Source: Dorea_A amylophila (GTDB lineage Bacteria; Bacillota; Clostridia; Lachnospirales; Lachnospiraceae). Taken from it: a stretch of DNA of 64,000 bases. The stretch is taken from assembly GCF_025567265.1 (NCBI RefSeq), contig NZ_JAOQJW010000011.1, positions 57,270 through 121,269 on the forward strand. The letters are read 5' to 3'. The translations under genes were made by a program, and so were the position numbers. Positions within the stretch are counted from its first letter, which is position 1. Each line of letters begins with the position of its first letter. Below are positions 25,595 to 34,009 of the stretch, piece by piece. Under the pieces are notes generated by a model that saw only the letters and a program-made list of their open reading frames with translations, was not told the origin of the DNA and did not search any database.

Positions 25595-28500
25595 GAAGAA
25601 GTTCATCGAAAGAGCAAGGTTTTCCCCACAGATATCCCTGACTATAATCAGGATCCAGCAGTCGAATCTTTTCCCATTCATCCTCAGTCTCCACACCTTC
25701 TATGCAGATTTTTATGTTCAGACGGTGTATCATAGTGCAGAATCGTTTTAAAAGATCATATTCCTTTGCATCTTTTATAGCTTTTGCGGTAAAGGAACGG
25801 TCAATTTTAATGATATCCGGACGAAGTTCATTGAGATAATGGAAGTTCGAATAACCGGTTCCGAAATCATCCAGTGCAAGCCGTATGCCGGCTTTTCTTA
25901 ATTCCTTCAGGAAATGCCGTGCATTGGAATTGTCTTCCAGCAAAGCACTTTCTGTTAATTCCACGATCAATGCTTCCGGAGGAAGTTTGGCATTTTCAAG
26001 TTCAGCAGAGATATCCTGTATCACATCAGACTTTTCAATCTGTATCTGTGAGATATTGATGCTGACCTGGAAGTCCGGAATTGTTTCACGGAGCTTTTTA
26101 CATGCCTGTAGAGCTTCCCTTATGATCCAGCGGCCGGCCGGAATGATGAGTCCGCTTTCTTCCAGGATAGGGATAAATTCTGCCGGTGAGATAGTTCCGA
26201 ACTGTCCGGAAGAAAAACGCATCAAGGTTTCCGCACCAAAAGGCTGTCTGCAGCCTGCTTTCACCAATGGCTGTAAGGCAACAGAGAATCCACGAAAGTC
26301 ATGTATGACTGCCGCATGAAGGACATCGCTGATATCTTTCAGATGTAAGAACCGTTGATAGTCCTGTTCATTGAAAATGTAATAACGGTTTCTTCCCCGT
26401 TTTTTAGCTGTGTTCAATGAAAAATCTGTCCGCTTCATCATTTCATCATATTCGCTTTCCAGAAGATTATAAAATGGGAGAATCCCACCGGAAATCGTAA
26501 AGATTGCCGTATAATGATTCTTTTTAATAAACTGGTTGATGTTTTCCCTGATTTTATTGTAAAGGTGTACTGCTGTCTGCTTATCGTCAGAAGTAATATC
26601 CACGATGATAAATTCATCAGAGGATAATTTGTATACCTGCTGTTCCCCTGAAATACAGTGCGAAATACACTCTGCAGTTTTCCGGAGAATATAATCACCA
26701 TAATCCCATCCGAATTTTTCATTGATCGATTTGAAATTATCAATACCAAGGCGTAACAGAAATCCATTTTCCAGAGGAGTCTCCTGGGTCTTCAGGTATT
26801 CAATCAGACCATTCTCGCCGAAAAGTCCACTGATATTATCTGCTTTCTGCTTTTCGCCGATCTCATTAATACATCCAACCATGTAGAGCGGCTTTTGATA
26901 ATCATCCCGTACAAGATATCCGCGGCAGTTGATCCAGACCGGATTCCTGTTCAGATCCAGCCAGCGGTATTCCATATTATGGATACAACGGTTGGTAGTA
27001 AGCAGATCACGGAATTCGGCAGTCAGCAGCGGATAATCCTCGGCATATACAAAGTCCCGGTGTGTTTCCATAACATTATAAAAAGCATTTTGAGGAACGC
27101 AGAAACGTTCCAGTGACTGTGGTGCAATATAGTAAAAGTCGGTCCGGAAATCAACAAAGTACAGATAGTCATCGGTACTTGGACTGAGCAGGTCAATGAT
27201 CCCGCATAATTCCGTCGGTGAAATATGCTGGTATTTTTTCTCCTGCGTGATCAGTTCATCCGTGATCCCTTGTGCACGAGATTGCTTTCCGGAAGAAAGC
27301 ATCGGATGAGAAGAAGCGGAATGTGATATTTTTTTTCTTCGTTTTTCACGGTAAAGCATAGTATCACTGCGTCTTACGATATCTTTAAAATCCATATCGG
27401 TGTCAGGCTGATAATAGGCATATCCGGAGGAGACGCTGAGAGAATAGGAAAGATCCTGATCCTTTTCATTTAGAAGCAGCTCCAGTTTATGGATCTTATC
27501 GGCAATCAGCTCTTTTTCATCTTTATGGAAAATATAAGCAAATTCGTCTCCACCGATTCGGAAACAATTCTGTTCCGATGGAAAAGCCTGGCGGATACAC
27601 TGATAGCAAAGCTTTAAGGCTTCATCTCCCTTTTCGTGGCCAAAGTTATCATTAATTTCCTTCAGATTATCAAGGTCTAACAAGACAACTCCGGTTGTAT
27701 GTAATTCCAGCTCCTGCTCGTCCAGATAACGGATCATATTTTCATAGGCATTCCGGTTCATGGCTTCGGTGAGCATATCTATATTAGCCAGTTTCTGGAA
27801 GTAGATTAGTTTTTGCTTCTGGATACACTGCTCATAATATTGCGATACCTGGATCCAGATCAGCATAAGGATAAACAGCAGAGTCCCAAGCGGAAGAAAT
27901 ACAGATGTCTGCTGGAATCTGCGGATATAATAAACCAATAGTTCCGACAAGGCAAAATACATAATGAGGTACATCGGGTATCTGAATTTTCTGGCAAGTT
28001 CGTTTCCAAGCTGTTTTGCCTCGTAATGGATCAGTCCGATCGTATATGCTGCATTCACAAGCATGATCAGATGCGTGATCGGAAGAATCAGGAAGATATC
28101 GACAATTCCCATACACTGAAGAAGGACGGCTGCGCCCATATTGATCAGATAAGAAACAGACAGGAACAGGGCACCTTTTCGGAATTTACTTTTGCAAATA
28201 TCATACAAAAGGAAATTAAACGGTACAGGAAAGAGATAAAATGTAAAGAAGTCAATAAAATACAGTGTTCTTCCATCCGGAACTAAAAACTGCAGAAAAC
28301 CACATTGCTTCAGGGACCATAAGGCGATCAACAGAGAAAAGATTCCAAGATTCAGGAATATTTTAGATGTTTCTTCGGAAAAATCCTCCTGTTTCTTACG
28401 GATCACTGCAATATACAATACCAGAGAGAGAAATCCCAAAAATAAAACACCGCAACTGACGATCAGTATTCCTAGACTCTGGCTGAGAATCTTCAGAATA

Positions 28501-28943
28501 CAATCGCCCCTCGTACCCAGAAAAAGATGAGCCGGGTTCCCATAATAACCCTGATATACAGGGATGATTTTGACGGTCAGTTTCTTGGCATCACTGTTTG
28601 CCGGAATGTCTACAATATGCCAGCAGGAGCCGGGTGATTTCATGAATTTGGGTGTGTGTGTTTCATTTCCGTATTGATAAATAAGTTTCCCATCAAGCCA
28701 GACTTCTGCATTGGTATGAGTAGTCTGGAAAAGAATCGCTTTTTGTGTGTGGAATTCATCGGACAGGATCACAGATTCTGTTTTCGCACCGTCAGTTTTA
28801 AAACTTGTTGTTTTCAGTGAGGTGGTGTTATCAAAAGGCAGTTCGTTCCGAACAGTATCCTGTCTGAATATCCAGATGGAAAAGATGACGGCAAATAAGA
28901 CAGATGCGATCAACGAGAGCCATATTTTTTTCTCTATTTTCAT
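25575..28943 (-). CDS. Membrane GGDEF-PAS-GGDEF-EAL cyclic-di-GMP protein
   Basis: 1122 residues. The N-terminus has an anchor helix, then a sensory beta domain outside the membrane (about 30-150), then seven membrane spans (about 150-385, 7TMR-DISM-like). The first GGDEF domain is intact (IGGDEFAYIF) with DLDNLKEIND. A PAS-like domain follows (DDYLYFVDFRTDFYYI). The second GGDEF is degenerate (KLSSDEFIIV). The C-terminal EAL domain has AETLMRF, SINIS, VELTES, DDFGTGYS, KIDRSF and EGVET, so the catalytic residues are present (Thr replaces Ala in the EAL triplet). It can probably both make and break cyclic di-GMP. Confidence 0.93.
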   Translation of the reverse strand: MKIEKKIWLSLIASVLFAVIFSIWIFRQDTVRNELPFDNTTSLKTTSFKTDGAKTESVILSDEFHTQKAILFQTTHTNAEVWLDGKLIYQYGNETHTPKFMKSPGSCWHIVDIPANSDAKKLTVKIIPVYQGYYGNPAHLFLGTRGDCILKILSQSLGILIVSCGVLFLGFLSLVLYIAVIRKKQEDFSEETSKIFLNLGIFSLLIALWSLKQCGFLQFLVPDGRTLYFIDFFTFYLFPVPFNFLLYDICKSKFRKGALFLSVSYLINMGAAVLLQCMGIVDIFLILPITHLIMLVNAAYTIGLIHYEAKQLGNELARKFRYPMYLIMYFALSELLVYYIRRFQQTSVFLPLGTLLFILMLIWIQVSQYYEQCIQKQKLIYFQKLANIDMLTEAMNRNAYENMIRYLDEQELELHTTGVVLLDLDNLKEINDNFGHEKGDEALKLCYQCIRQAFPSEQNCFRIGGDEFAYIFHKDEKELIADKIHKLELLLNEKDQDLSYSLSVSSGYAYYQPDTDMDFKDIVRRSDTMLYREKRRKKISHSASSHPMLSSGKQSRAQGITDELITQEKKYQHISPTELCGIIDLLSPSTDDYLYFVDFRTDFYYIAPQSLERFCVPQNAFYNVMETHRDFVYAEDYPLLTAEFRDLLTTNRCIHNMEYRWLDLNRNPVWINCRGYLVRDDYQKPLYMVGCINEIGEKQKADNISGLFGENGLIEYLKTQETPLENGFLLRLGIDNFKSINEKFGWDYGDYILRKTAECISHCISGEQQVYKLSSDEFIIVDITSDDKQTAVHLYNKIRENINQFIKKNHYTAIFTISGGILPFYNLLESEYDEMMKRTDFSLNTAKKRGRNRYYIFNEQDYQRFLHLKDISDVLHAAVIHDFRGFSVALQPLVKAGCRQPFGAETLMRFSSGQFGTISPAEFIPILEESGLIIPAGRWIIREALQACKKLRETIPDFQVSINISQIQIEKSDVIQDISAELENAKLPPEALIVELTESALLEDNSNARHFLKELRKAGIRLALDDFGTGYSNFHYLNELRPDIIKIDRSFTAKAIKDAKEYDLLKRFCTMIHRLNIKICIEGVETEDEWEKIRLLDPDYSQGYLWGKPCSFDELLQKGLRV

Positions 28944-29061
28944 AATTTGATTTCCTTTAGATTCTACGTATTCTCAGGTGACAATAATCTATACGTATAG
29001 AATAACAAAATTGGCAGATGAAATCAATGTGAAAAGGAGTTTGCTATTTCCAAACTTTTGC

Positions 29062-29090
29062 TTTACAAATGATATATAAAGTATTATGAT
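29062..29090 (+). promoter_or_regulatory. Promoter of the riboflavin operon
   Basis: TTTACA (29062-29067), 17-nt spacer, TATGAT (29085-29090), just upstream of the riboswitch. Confidence 0.6.
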
Positions 29091-29102
29091 AAAAAAAACG
29101 AA

Positions 29103-29209
29103 ATCTTCAGGGCAGGGTGCGATTCCCTACCGGCGGTAAAGCCCGCGGGCCGAGAGGCATGATCCGGTGTGATTCCGGAGCCGACAGTATAGTCTGGATG
29201 AGAGAAGAT
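29103..29209 (+). promoter_or_regulatory. FMN riboswitch (RFN element)
   Basis: Closing stem ATCTTC/GAAGAT (29103-29108/29204-29209). The conserved blocks are GGGCAGGGTG, TTCCCTACCGGCGGTAAAGC, CCGCGGGCC, GCCGACAGTATAGTCTGGATG. This is a textbook RFN aptamer. FMN binding would favour the terminator at 29248-29283 and switch off the rib genes. Confidence 0.95.
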
Positions 29210-29247
29210 GATGGTACAGTTATTTTAATAGATGAATGTAGTGTCTG

Positions 29248-29283
29248 AGCTCTGAGATGGTGATCCATTTCAGAGCTTTTTTG
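29248..29283 (+). terminator. Riboswitch-controlled terminator
   Basis: AGCTCTGAGATGG (29248-29260), loop TGAT, CCATTTCAGAGCT (29265-29277), then a T-run. It sits between the aptamer and ribD. Confidence 0.85.
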
Positions 29284-29377
29284 GTTAACAGATCATTTGT
29301 CAGTTACATGTAACAGATCATTTCCCCTGTAGGTATCCTGCAGGGGTTATTGTATAACTAAGAAAGAAGGAAGAAAA

Positions 29378-30514
29378 ATGACGGATCAGGAATACATGCT
29401 CCGGGCAATCCAGCTTGCAAAAAAGGGAGAAGGATGGACGAATCCGAATCCGATGGTAGGTGCGGTGATCGTAAAAGACGGCCGGATCATCGGGGAAGGT
29501 TATCATAAAAAATGCGGAGAACTTCATGCAGAGCGCAATGCAATCGCATCGCTTACAGAATCGGCAGAGGGTGCGACAATCTATGTTACGCTGGAACCAT
29601 GCTGTCATTATGGCAAGACACCGCCGTGTACGGAAGCGATCATAGAACAGAAGATTAAAAAAGTGGTGATCGGTTCCAGGGATCCGAATCCAAAGGTGGC
29701 AGGAAAAGGTGCACAGATATTGCGTGAATCGGGAATTACAGTAGTTCAGGATTTTATGCGGGAAGAATGTGACTGTCTGAACCCGGTGTTCTTCCATTAT
29801 ATTACGACGAAGACACCGTATGTAGTGATGAAATATGCTATGACACTGGATGGGAAAATTGCGACAAAGACGGGCGCATCGAAGTGGATCACAGGAGAAC
29901 CGGCCCGACAGGAAGTGCAGCATATGCGGCACCGGTATATGGGTATTATGGCCGGTATCGGGACTGTACTTGCGGATGATCCGATGTTGAATGTCCGGGT
30001 AGAAGGATGGAAAAGTCCGGTCAGAATAGTATGCGACAGCAGTCTTAGGATACCGCTTGACAGCCAGATCGTAAGAAGTGCAAAAGAGTACCGGACAATC
30101 GTGGCTTATGCAGGACGGGAAGAGAACGAAGAAATAACAGAAGAAATAGAACGGCTACATGCGAAAGGCGTGGATACCGTCTGCTGTCCGGATGAAAAAG
30201 GTCAGATAGACCTTAAAAAGCTGATGACATATCTTGGAAATGAGGGTATTGACAGCATTCTGCTGGAAGGCGGGGGCACGCTGAACGACAGTGCACTGCG
30301 GGCAGGAATTGTAAAAGAGGTACACTGTTTTATCGCACCAAAATTATTTGGCGGAAAGAACAGTAAGACACCGGTGCAAGGAATCGGCATCGGACTTCCA
30401 TCAGAAGCATTGAAACTGAAATGTACGGATATCTGCCGGATCGGTGAAGACATCAGGATAATCTGTCAGGTATGTGAAAAAGAACAGGAGGGGCCATGTT
30501 TACAGGAATCGTAG
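29378..30514 (+). CDS. ribD: Riboflavin biosynthesis deaminase/reductase
   Basis: 378 residues. The N-terminal deaminase domain has the zinc site HAERNAI and PCCHYGKTPPC. The C-terminal reductase domain (about 150-365) has YAMTLDGKIATKTGASKWIT and LEGGGTLNDSAL. It carries out two successive steps on the pyrimidine precursor, using NADPH. First gene of the rib operon, under the FMN riboswitch. It overlaps ribE by 19 nt. Start with GAAGGAAG. Confidence 0.96.
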   Translation: MTDQEYMLRAIQLAKKGEGWTNPNPMVGAVIVKDGRIIGEGYHKKCGELHAERNAIASLTESAEGATIYVTLEPCCHYGKTPPCTEAIIEQKIKKVVIGSRDPNPKVAGKGAQILRESGITVVQDFMREECDCLNPVFFHYITTKTPYVVMKYAMTLDGKIATKTGASKWITGEPARQEVQHMRHRYMGIMAGIGTVLADDPMLNVRVEGWKSPVRIVCDSSLRIPLDSQIVRSAKEYRTIVAYAGREENEEITEEIERLHAKGVDTVCCPDEKGQIDLKKLMTYLGNEGIDSILLEGGGTLNDSALRAGIVKEVHCFIAPKLFGGKNSKTPVQGIGIGLPSEALKLKCTDICRIGEDIRIICQVCEKEQEGPCLQES

Positions 30515-31149
30515 AAGAGAAAGGATCGGTCCGCTATATGCAGCTGACCGGAGAGTCGGGAGTTCTGGCAGTCAGGGCGAAGAAGGTATTGGAAAGAACG
30601 AAGATCGGTGACAGTATCGCAGTCAATGGAGTGTGTCTGACAGTTACATCACTTCAGCCGGATGGATTTACTGCAGATGTGATGGCAGAGACCATCAGGA
30701 GAAGCAGTCTGGGAAGCTGTAAAGTCGGAAGTCAGGTGAATCTGGAACGGGCAATGGCTGCAGACGGAAGATTTGGAGGACATATCGTAAGCGGTCATAT
30801 TGACGGAACCGGTGTGATCCGGTCTCTGATCCGGGAGGAGAATGCCATCTGGGTATCTATCGGAACATCGCCGCAGATATTACATCTGATCGTAGAAAAA
30901 GGCTCCATCTGTATAGATGGCATCAGCCTGACGGTGGCAAAAGTAGAGGAAGAGGGATTTCAGGTATCGGTTATCCCGCATACAGGAGAAGAAACGACGC
31001 TTTTGGAAAAAGTGCCGGGCGATTCGGTGAATCTGGAGAATGATGTGATCGGAAAATACGTAGAAAGGCTGTTAGGCCTTGGAAAGAGTGAAGAAGAGAA
31101 AAAAGAATCCGGAATTACGATGGAATTTTTGCAGGAATTCGGATTTTAG
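30496..31149 (+). CDS. ribE: Riboflavin synthase, alpha chain
   Basis: 217 residues, typical length. Begins MFTGIVEEKG, the family signature. It has two lumazine-binding repeats, each with a VNGVCLTV or IDGISLTV segment, and the connecting GGHIVSGHIDG. It dismutates two dimethyl-ribityllumazine molecules to riboflavin. Start with AGGAGGGG inside ribD, hence translational coupling. Confidence 0.96.
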   Translation: MFTGIVEEKGSVRYMQLTGESGVLAVRAKKVLERTKIGDSIAVNGVCLTVTSLQPDGFTADVMAETIRRSSLGSCKVGSQVNLERAMAADGRFGGHIVSGHIDGTGVIRSLIREENAIWVSIGTSPQILHLIVEKGSICIDGISLTVAKVEEEGFQVSVIPHTGEETTLLEKVPGDSVNLENDVIGKYVERLLGLGKSEEEKKESGITMEFLQEFGF

Positions 31150-31167
31150 AACAGGAGGATAAATAGA

Positions 31168-32385
31168 ATGTCACAAAACAATCAGTACAATACAATCGAA
31201 GAGGCACTAAGGGATCTGAGGGAAGGAAAGGTTATTCTGGTTACAGATGATCCGGACAGAGAGAACGAAGGGGATCTGGTATGTGCAGCAGAGTTTGCAA
31301 CACAGGAGAATATCAATTTTATGGCGACTTATGCGAAAGGGCTTATCTGTACACCGATGAGTGCGGAAATTGCAGCAAGGCTTAACTTTCCACCGATGGT
31401 TGCGGAGAATACCGATAATCACAGCACAGCATTTACCGTTGCGGTGGACCATGTTGATACGACGACAGGTATTTCGGCAGCAGAACGTTCCTATACAATC
31501 ATGAAATGTGTGGATGAAGATGCGAAGCCGGAAGATTTCAGAAGACCGGGACATGTATTTCCACTCATTGCCAGAAAAGGCGGAGTCCTGGTGCGGAACG
31601 GACACACAGAGGCGACGACTGATCTGGTGAGACTGGCTGGATTGAAAGAATGCGGCGTGTGTTGTGAGATTATGAAAGAAGATGGCACAATGATGCGTAC
31701 ACCACAGTTGTGGGAATTTGCAAAAGAGCATAATCTTACATTTATTACGATCCGTGATCTTCAGGATTACATGAGAATCCATGAAAAACATGTAAAAGAA
31801 GAGGCGGTTGCAGACCTTCCGACGCAGTATGGAGATTTCAGACTTCACGGATATATCAATGATATTACAGGAGAACATCATCTTGCACTGGTAAAAGGTG
31901 ATATCGGAGACGGTGAAGATGTACTTTGCAGGGTACATTCGGAGTGCCTGACAGGTGATGCATTTGGCTCGCTTAGATGTGACTGTGGTCTGCAGCTTCA
32001 GACAGCGATGCGTCAGGTAGAAGCAGAAGGCAGAGGGATCATTCTTTACATGAGGCAGGAAGGCAGAGGAATCGGGCTGCTCAATAAGATCAAGGCATAT
32101 GCACTGCAGGAGCAGGGATATGATACGGTAGAGGCCAATGTAAAGTTGGGATTTGCACCGGATCTCAGAGAGTACTGGATCGGAGCGCAGATATTATCTG
32201 ATCTCGGAGTGAAGTCATTGAGACTTCTGACCAATAATCCGGACAAAGTCTATGGACTTGGTGGGTTTGGACTGAAGATCAATGAAAGAGTACCGCTGGA
32301 GATCCCACCGCAGAAGTATGATCTGAAATATATGAAGACAAAACAGGAAAAGATGGGACACATTTTCAAAGAAATAGAATTATAA
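31168..32385 (+). CDS. ribBA: DHBP synthase / GTP cyclohydrolase II
   Basis: 405 residues. The N-terminal dihydroxybutanone phosphate synthase domain (1-205) has DDPDRENEGDL and GHTEATTDLVRLAG. The C-terminal GTP cyclohydrolase II domain has the zinc site VHSECLTGDAFGSLRCDCG and RQEGRGIGL. It supplies both committed precursors of the pathway. Start with AGGAGG; 18 nt after ribE. Confidence 0.96.
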   Translation: MSQNNQYNTIEEALRDLREGKVILVTDDPDRENEGDLVCAAEFATQENINFMATYAKGLICTPMSAEIAARLNFPPMVAENTDNHSTAFTVAVDHVDTTTGISAAERSYTIMKCVDEDAKPEDFRRPGHVFPLIARKGGVLVRNGHTEATTDLVRLAGLKECGVCCEIMKEDGTMMRTPQLWEFAKEHNLTFITIRDLQDYMRIHEKHVKEEAVADLPTQYGDFRLHGYINDITGEHHLALVKGDIGDGEDVLCRVHSECLTGDAFGSLRCDCGLQLQTAMRQVEAEGRGIILYMRQEGRGIGLLNKIKAYALQEQGYDTVEANVKLGFAPDLREYWIGAQILSDLGVKSLRLLTNNPDKVYGLGGFGLKINERVPLEIPPQKYDLKYMKTKQEKMGHIFKEIEL

Positions 32386-32417
32386 AAAGATTTAATGAAT
32401 AACAGGAGGAAGAAATC

Positions 32418-32891
32418 ATGAGACAGATCAATTTAGTAGAAGGAAAAGTAGTAGCACCTGAGGGAATGAAAGTCGGAATCGTGGCTGCCAGATTCAATGA
32501 GATCATTGTGAATAAGTTATTGGGCGGAGCCGTCGACGGGCTGGTAAGACATGGGGTAGAAGAAGAGAACATTACGGCTGCATGGGTACCGGGAGCATTT
32601 GAGATTCCGCTGACTGCACAGAAGATGGCACAGTCCGGAAAGTATGATGCAGTCATCTGCGTGGGAGCAGTTATCCGCGGGGATACTTCCCACTATGATC
32701 TGGTGTGTAATGAATCGGCCAAAGGAATCGCGCAGGTTGAACTTGCAACAGGAATTCCGGTATTATTCGGAGTGATCACAACAGAGAATATCGAACAGGC
32801 TATCGCACGTGCAGGAAGTAAAGCAGGAAATAAAGGATATGACTGTGCATTGTCCGCAATTGAGATGGTAAATCTGATGAAGCAGCTTTAA
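32418..32891 (+). CDS. ribH: 6,7-dimethyl-8-ribityllumazine synthase
   Basis: 157 residues. Contains VAARFNEII, AWVPGAFEIPL, GAVIRGDTSHYDLVCNE (with the catalytic His) and PVLFGVITTENIEQA. It condenses the aminopyrimidine with dihydroxybutanone phosphate and usually forms 60-mers. Start with AGGAGGAAG. Confidence 0.96.
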   Translation: MRQINLVEGKVVAPEGMKVGIVAARFNEIIVNKLLGGAVDGLVRHGVEEENITAAWVPGAFEIPLTAQKMAQSGKYDAVICVGAVIRGDTSHYDLVCNESAKGIAQVELATGIPVLFGVITTENIEQAIARAGSKAGNKGYDCALSAIEMVNLMKQL

Positions 32892-32904
32892 TCAGGTGCA
32901 GCCG

Positions 32905-33549
32905 ATGGTGAAAACAATCATTTTTGATTATGATGGAACGATACATAATACTCTTGGAATCTATGAGCCGGCGTTCAGGGAAGCTTATCAGTGGTTGTCA
33001 GAACAGAATGTTGTAGAGGAACAGAAGATAGAGACGGCGCAGATCGCAGGCTGGCTGGGCTTAAACAGCAAAGAAATGTGGGATACATTTCTGCCGGAAT
33101 TAGATCAGAGATACAAAGATCAGGCGAGTGCGATCGTGGGAGATTCCATGGTCAGGCAGATCAGGAAGCACCGGGCAGTGTGGTATCCGGGAGCGGAAGA
33201 GATGCTTACAGCTTTGAAGAACAGAGGATATCATCTTGTGATCTTAAGCAACTGTAAGGTGGCATACCGCAAAGCACATTGGGAAGAATTCCGAATGGAA
33301 AGATGGTTTGAACAGTTTTATGACTGTGAATCGTATGGTTTCTGCCCTAAGACGGAGATCGTGCAGGAAGTTATCCGGGACTATCCGGGACCTTATCTGG
33401 TGATCGGAGACAGAAGACAGGATTTGGAATGTGCCAGATCCTGTAAAAGTCCGTTTATCGGATGCCTGTATGGTTATGGTGAGAAGGGAGAACTGGATGG
33501 AGCAGATTATTTTGTGAAATCTGTAGAAGAGATAACCGGAATCGTATAA
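32905..33549 (+). CDS. HAD-family phosphatase at the end of the rib operon
   Basis: About 214 residues of the HAD subfamily I kind. Motif I is FDYDGTIHNT (nucleophile and acid Asp), motif II LSNC, motif III a Lys near YRKAHW or CPKTE, and motif IV IGDRRQDLECA. The cap is alpha-helical. The ATG at 32905 has AGGTG 6 nt upstream; it starts 13 nt after ribH. The riboflavin pathway needs a phosphatase for the ribitylamino-pyrimidine phosphate, a step done by HAD enzymes in other bacteria. Position makes this gene a good candidate, but general housekeeping is possible. Confidence 0.85.
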   Translation: MVKTIIFDYDGTIHNTLGIYEPAFREAYQWLSEQNVVEEQKIETAQIAGWLGLNSKEMWDTFLPELDQRYKDQASAIVGDSMVRQIRKHRAVWYPGAEEMLTALKNRGYHLVILSNCKVAYRKAHWEEFRMERWFEQFYDCESYGFCPKTEIVQEVIRDYPGPYLVIGDRRQDLECARSCKSPFIGCLYGYGEKGELDGADYFVKSVEEITGIV

Positions 33550-33562
33550 TGTGAAAAAGTGC

Positions 33563-33586
33563 ACAAAAATAGAACTGTATTTTTGT
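33563..33586 (+). terminator. Possible terminator of the rib operon
   Basis: ACAAAAATA (33563-33571) with TATTTTTGT (33578-33586), AT-only pairing and weak T-run, so low confidence. Confidence 0.35.
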
Positions 33587-33664
33587 AAATTATATTTAAT
33601 TCCACTCTTGCACTTTACAAGAAAAAAGTGTAAAACATTAAGTAAGCTAAAAAAAGTAAATAAG

Positions 33665-33971
33665 AAATGCAATGAAAGGGATACGTCATAAAAGTTAACT
33701 GGAATTCAGAGAGCCGTTGGATGGTGTGAAACGGCAGAAAGTATTTTATGATATCACCCAGGAGCATCCCGCTGAAATATACAGGTTGGAAGAATCAACA
33801 TAGTCAGGTATCGAGTAAGCCGGGACGTTGTCTTCACGTTACAGAAGAAACTGTTAGATATTTTGACAGTAACAAGTGGTTGTGGTTAGTGATGACTGCA
33901 GTAAAACGAAGTGGTACCACGGAAGAATATTCCGCCTTTGTTATCCGAAAGGATAGCGAAGGCGTTTTTTT
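33665..33971 (+). promoter_or_regulatory. T-box leader upstream of cstA
   Basis: Features seen: AGAGAGCCGTT...GGTGTGAAACGGC of stem I (33706-33736), the T-box core GTGGTACCACGG (33911-33922) and the antiterminator region. A terminator stem follows (CGCCTTTGTTATCC with GGATAGCGAAGGCG, 33933-33964) with a T-run. T-box leaders read the charging of one tRNA. The specifier may be ATC (Ile) in GATATCACCCAGGAG, but I am unsure of the register. Confidence 0.85.
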
Positions 33972-34009
33972 ATATATTTACTTTAAAGAGAAAGAAGAGG
34001 GATTATTTT

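Noticed and set aside
29318..29932. Long minus-strand open frame (204 codons) over ribD
   Set aside because: It is antisense to the well-supported ribD gene, rich in Cys/His/Phe as expected for a shadow frame, and has no ribosome site.
31207..31938. Minus-strand open frame of 243 codons over ribBA
   Set aside because: Antisense to a clear enzyme gene, composition typical of a shadow frame and no matching family.
33911..34009. N-terminal extension of CstA
   Set aside because: These codons are the T-box core and terminator. The ribosome site and family start point to 34010.
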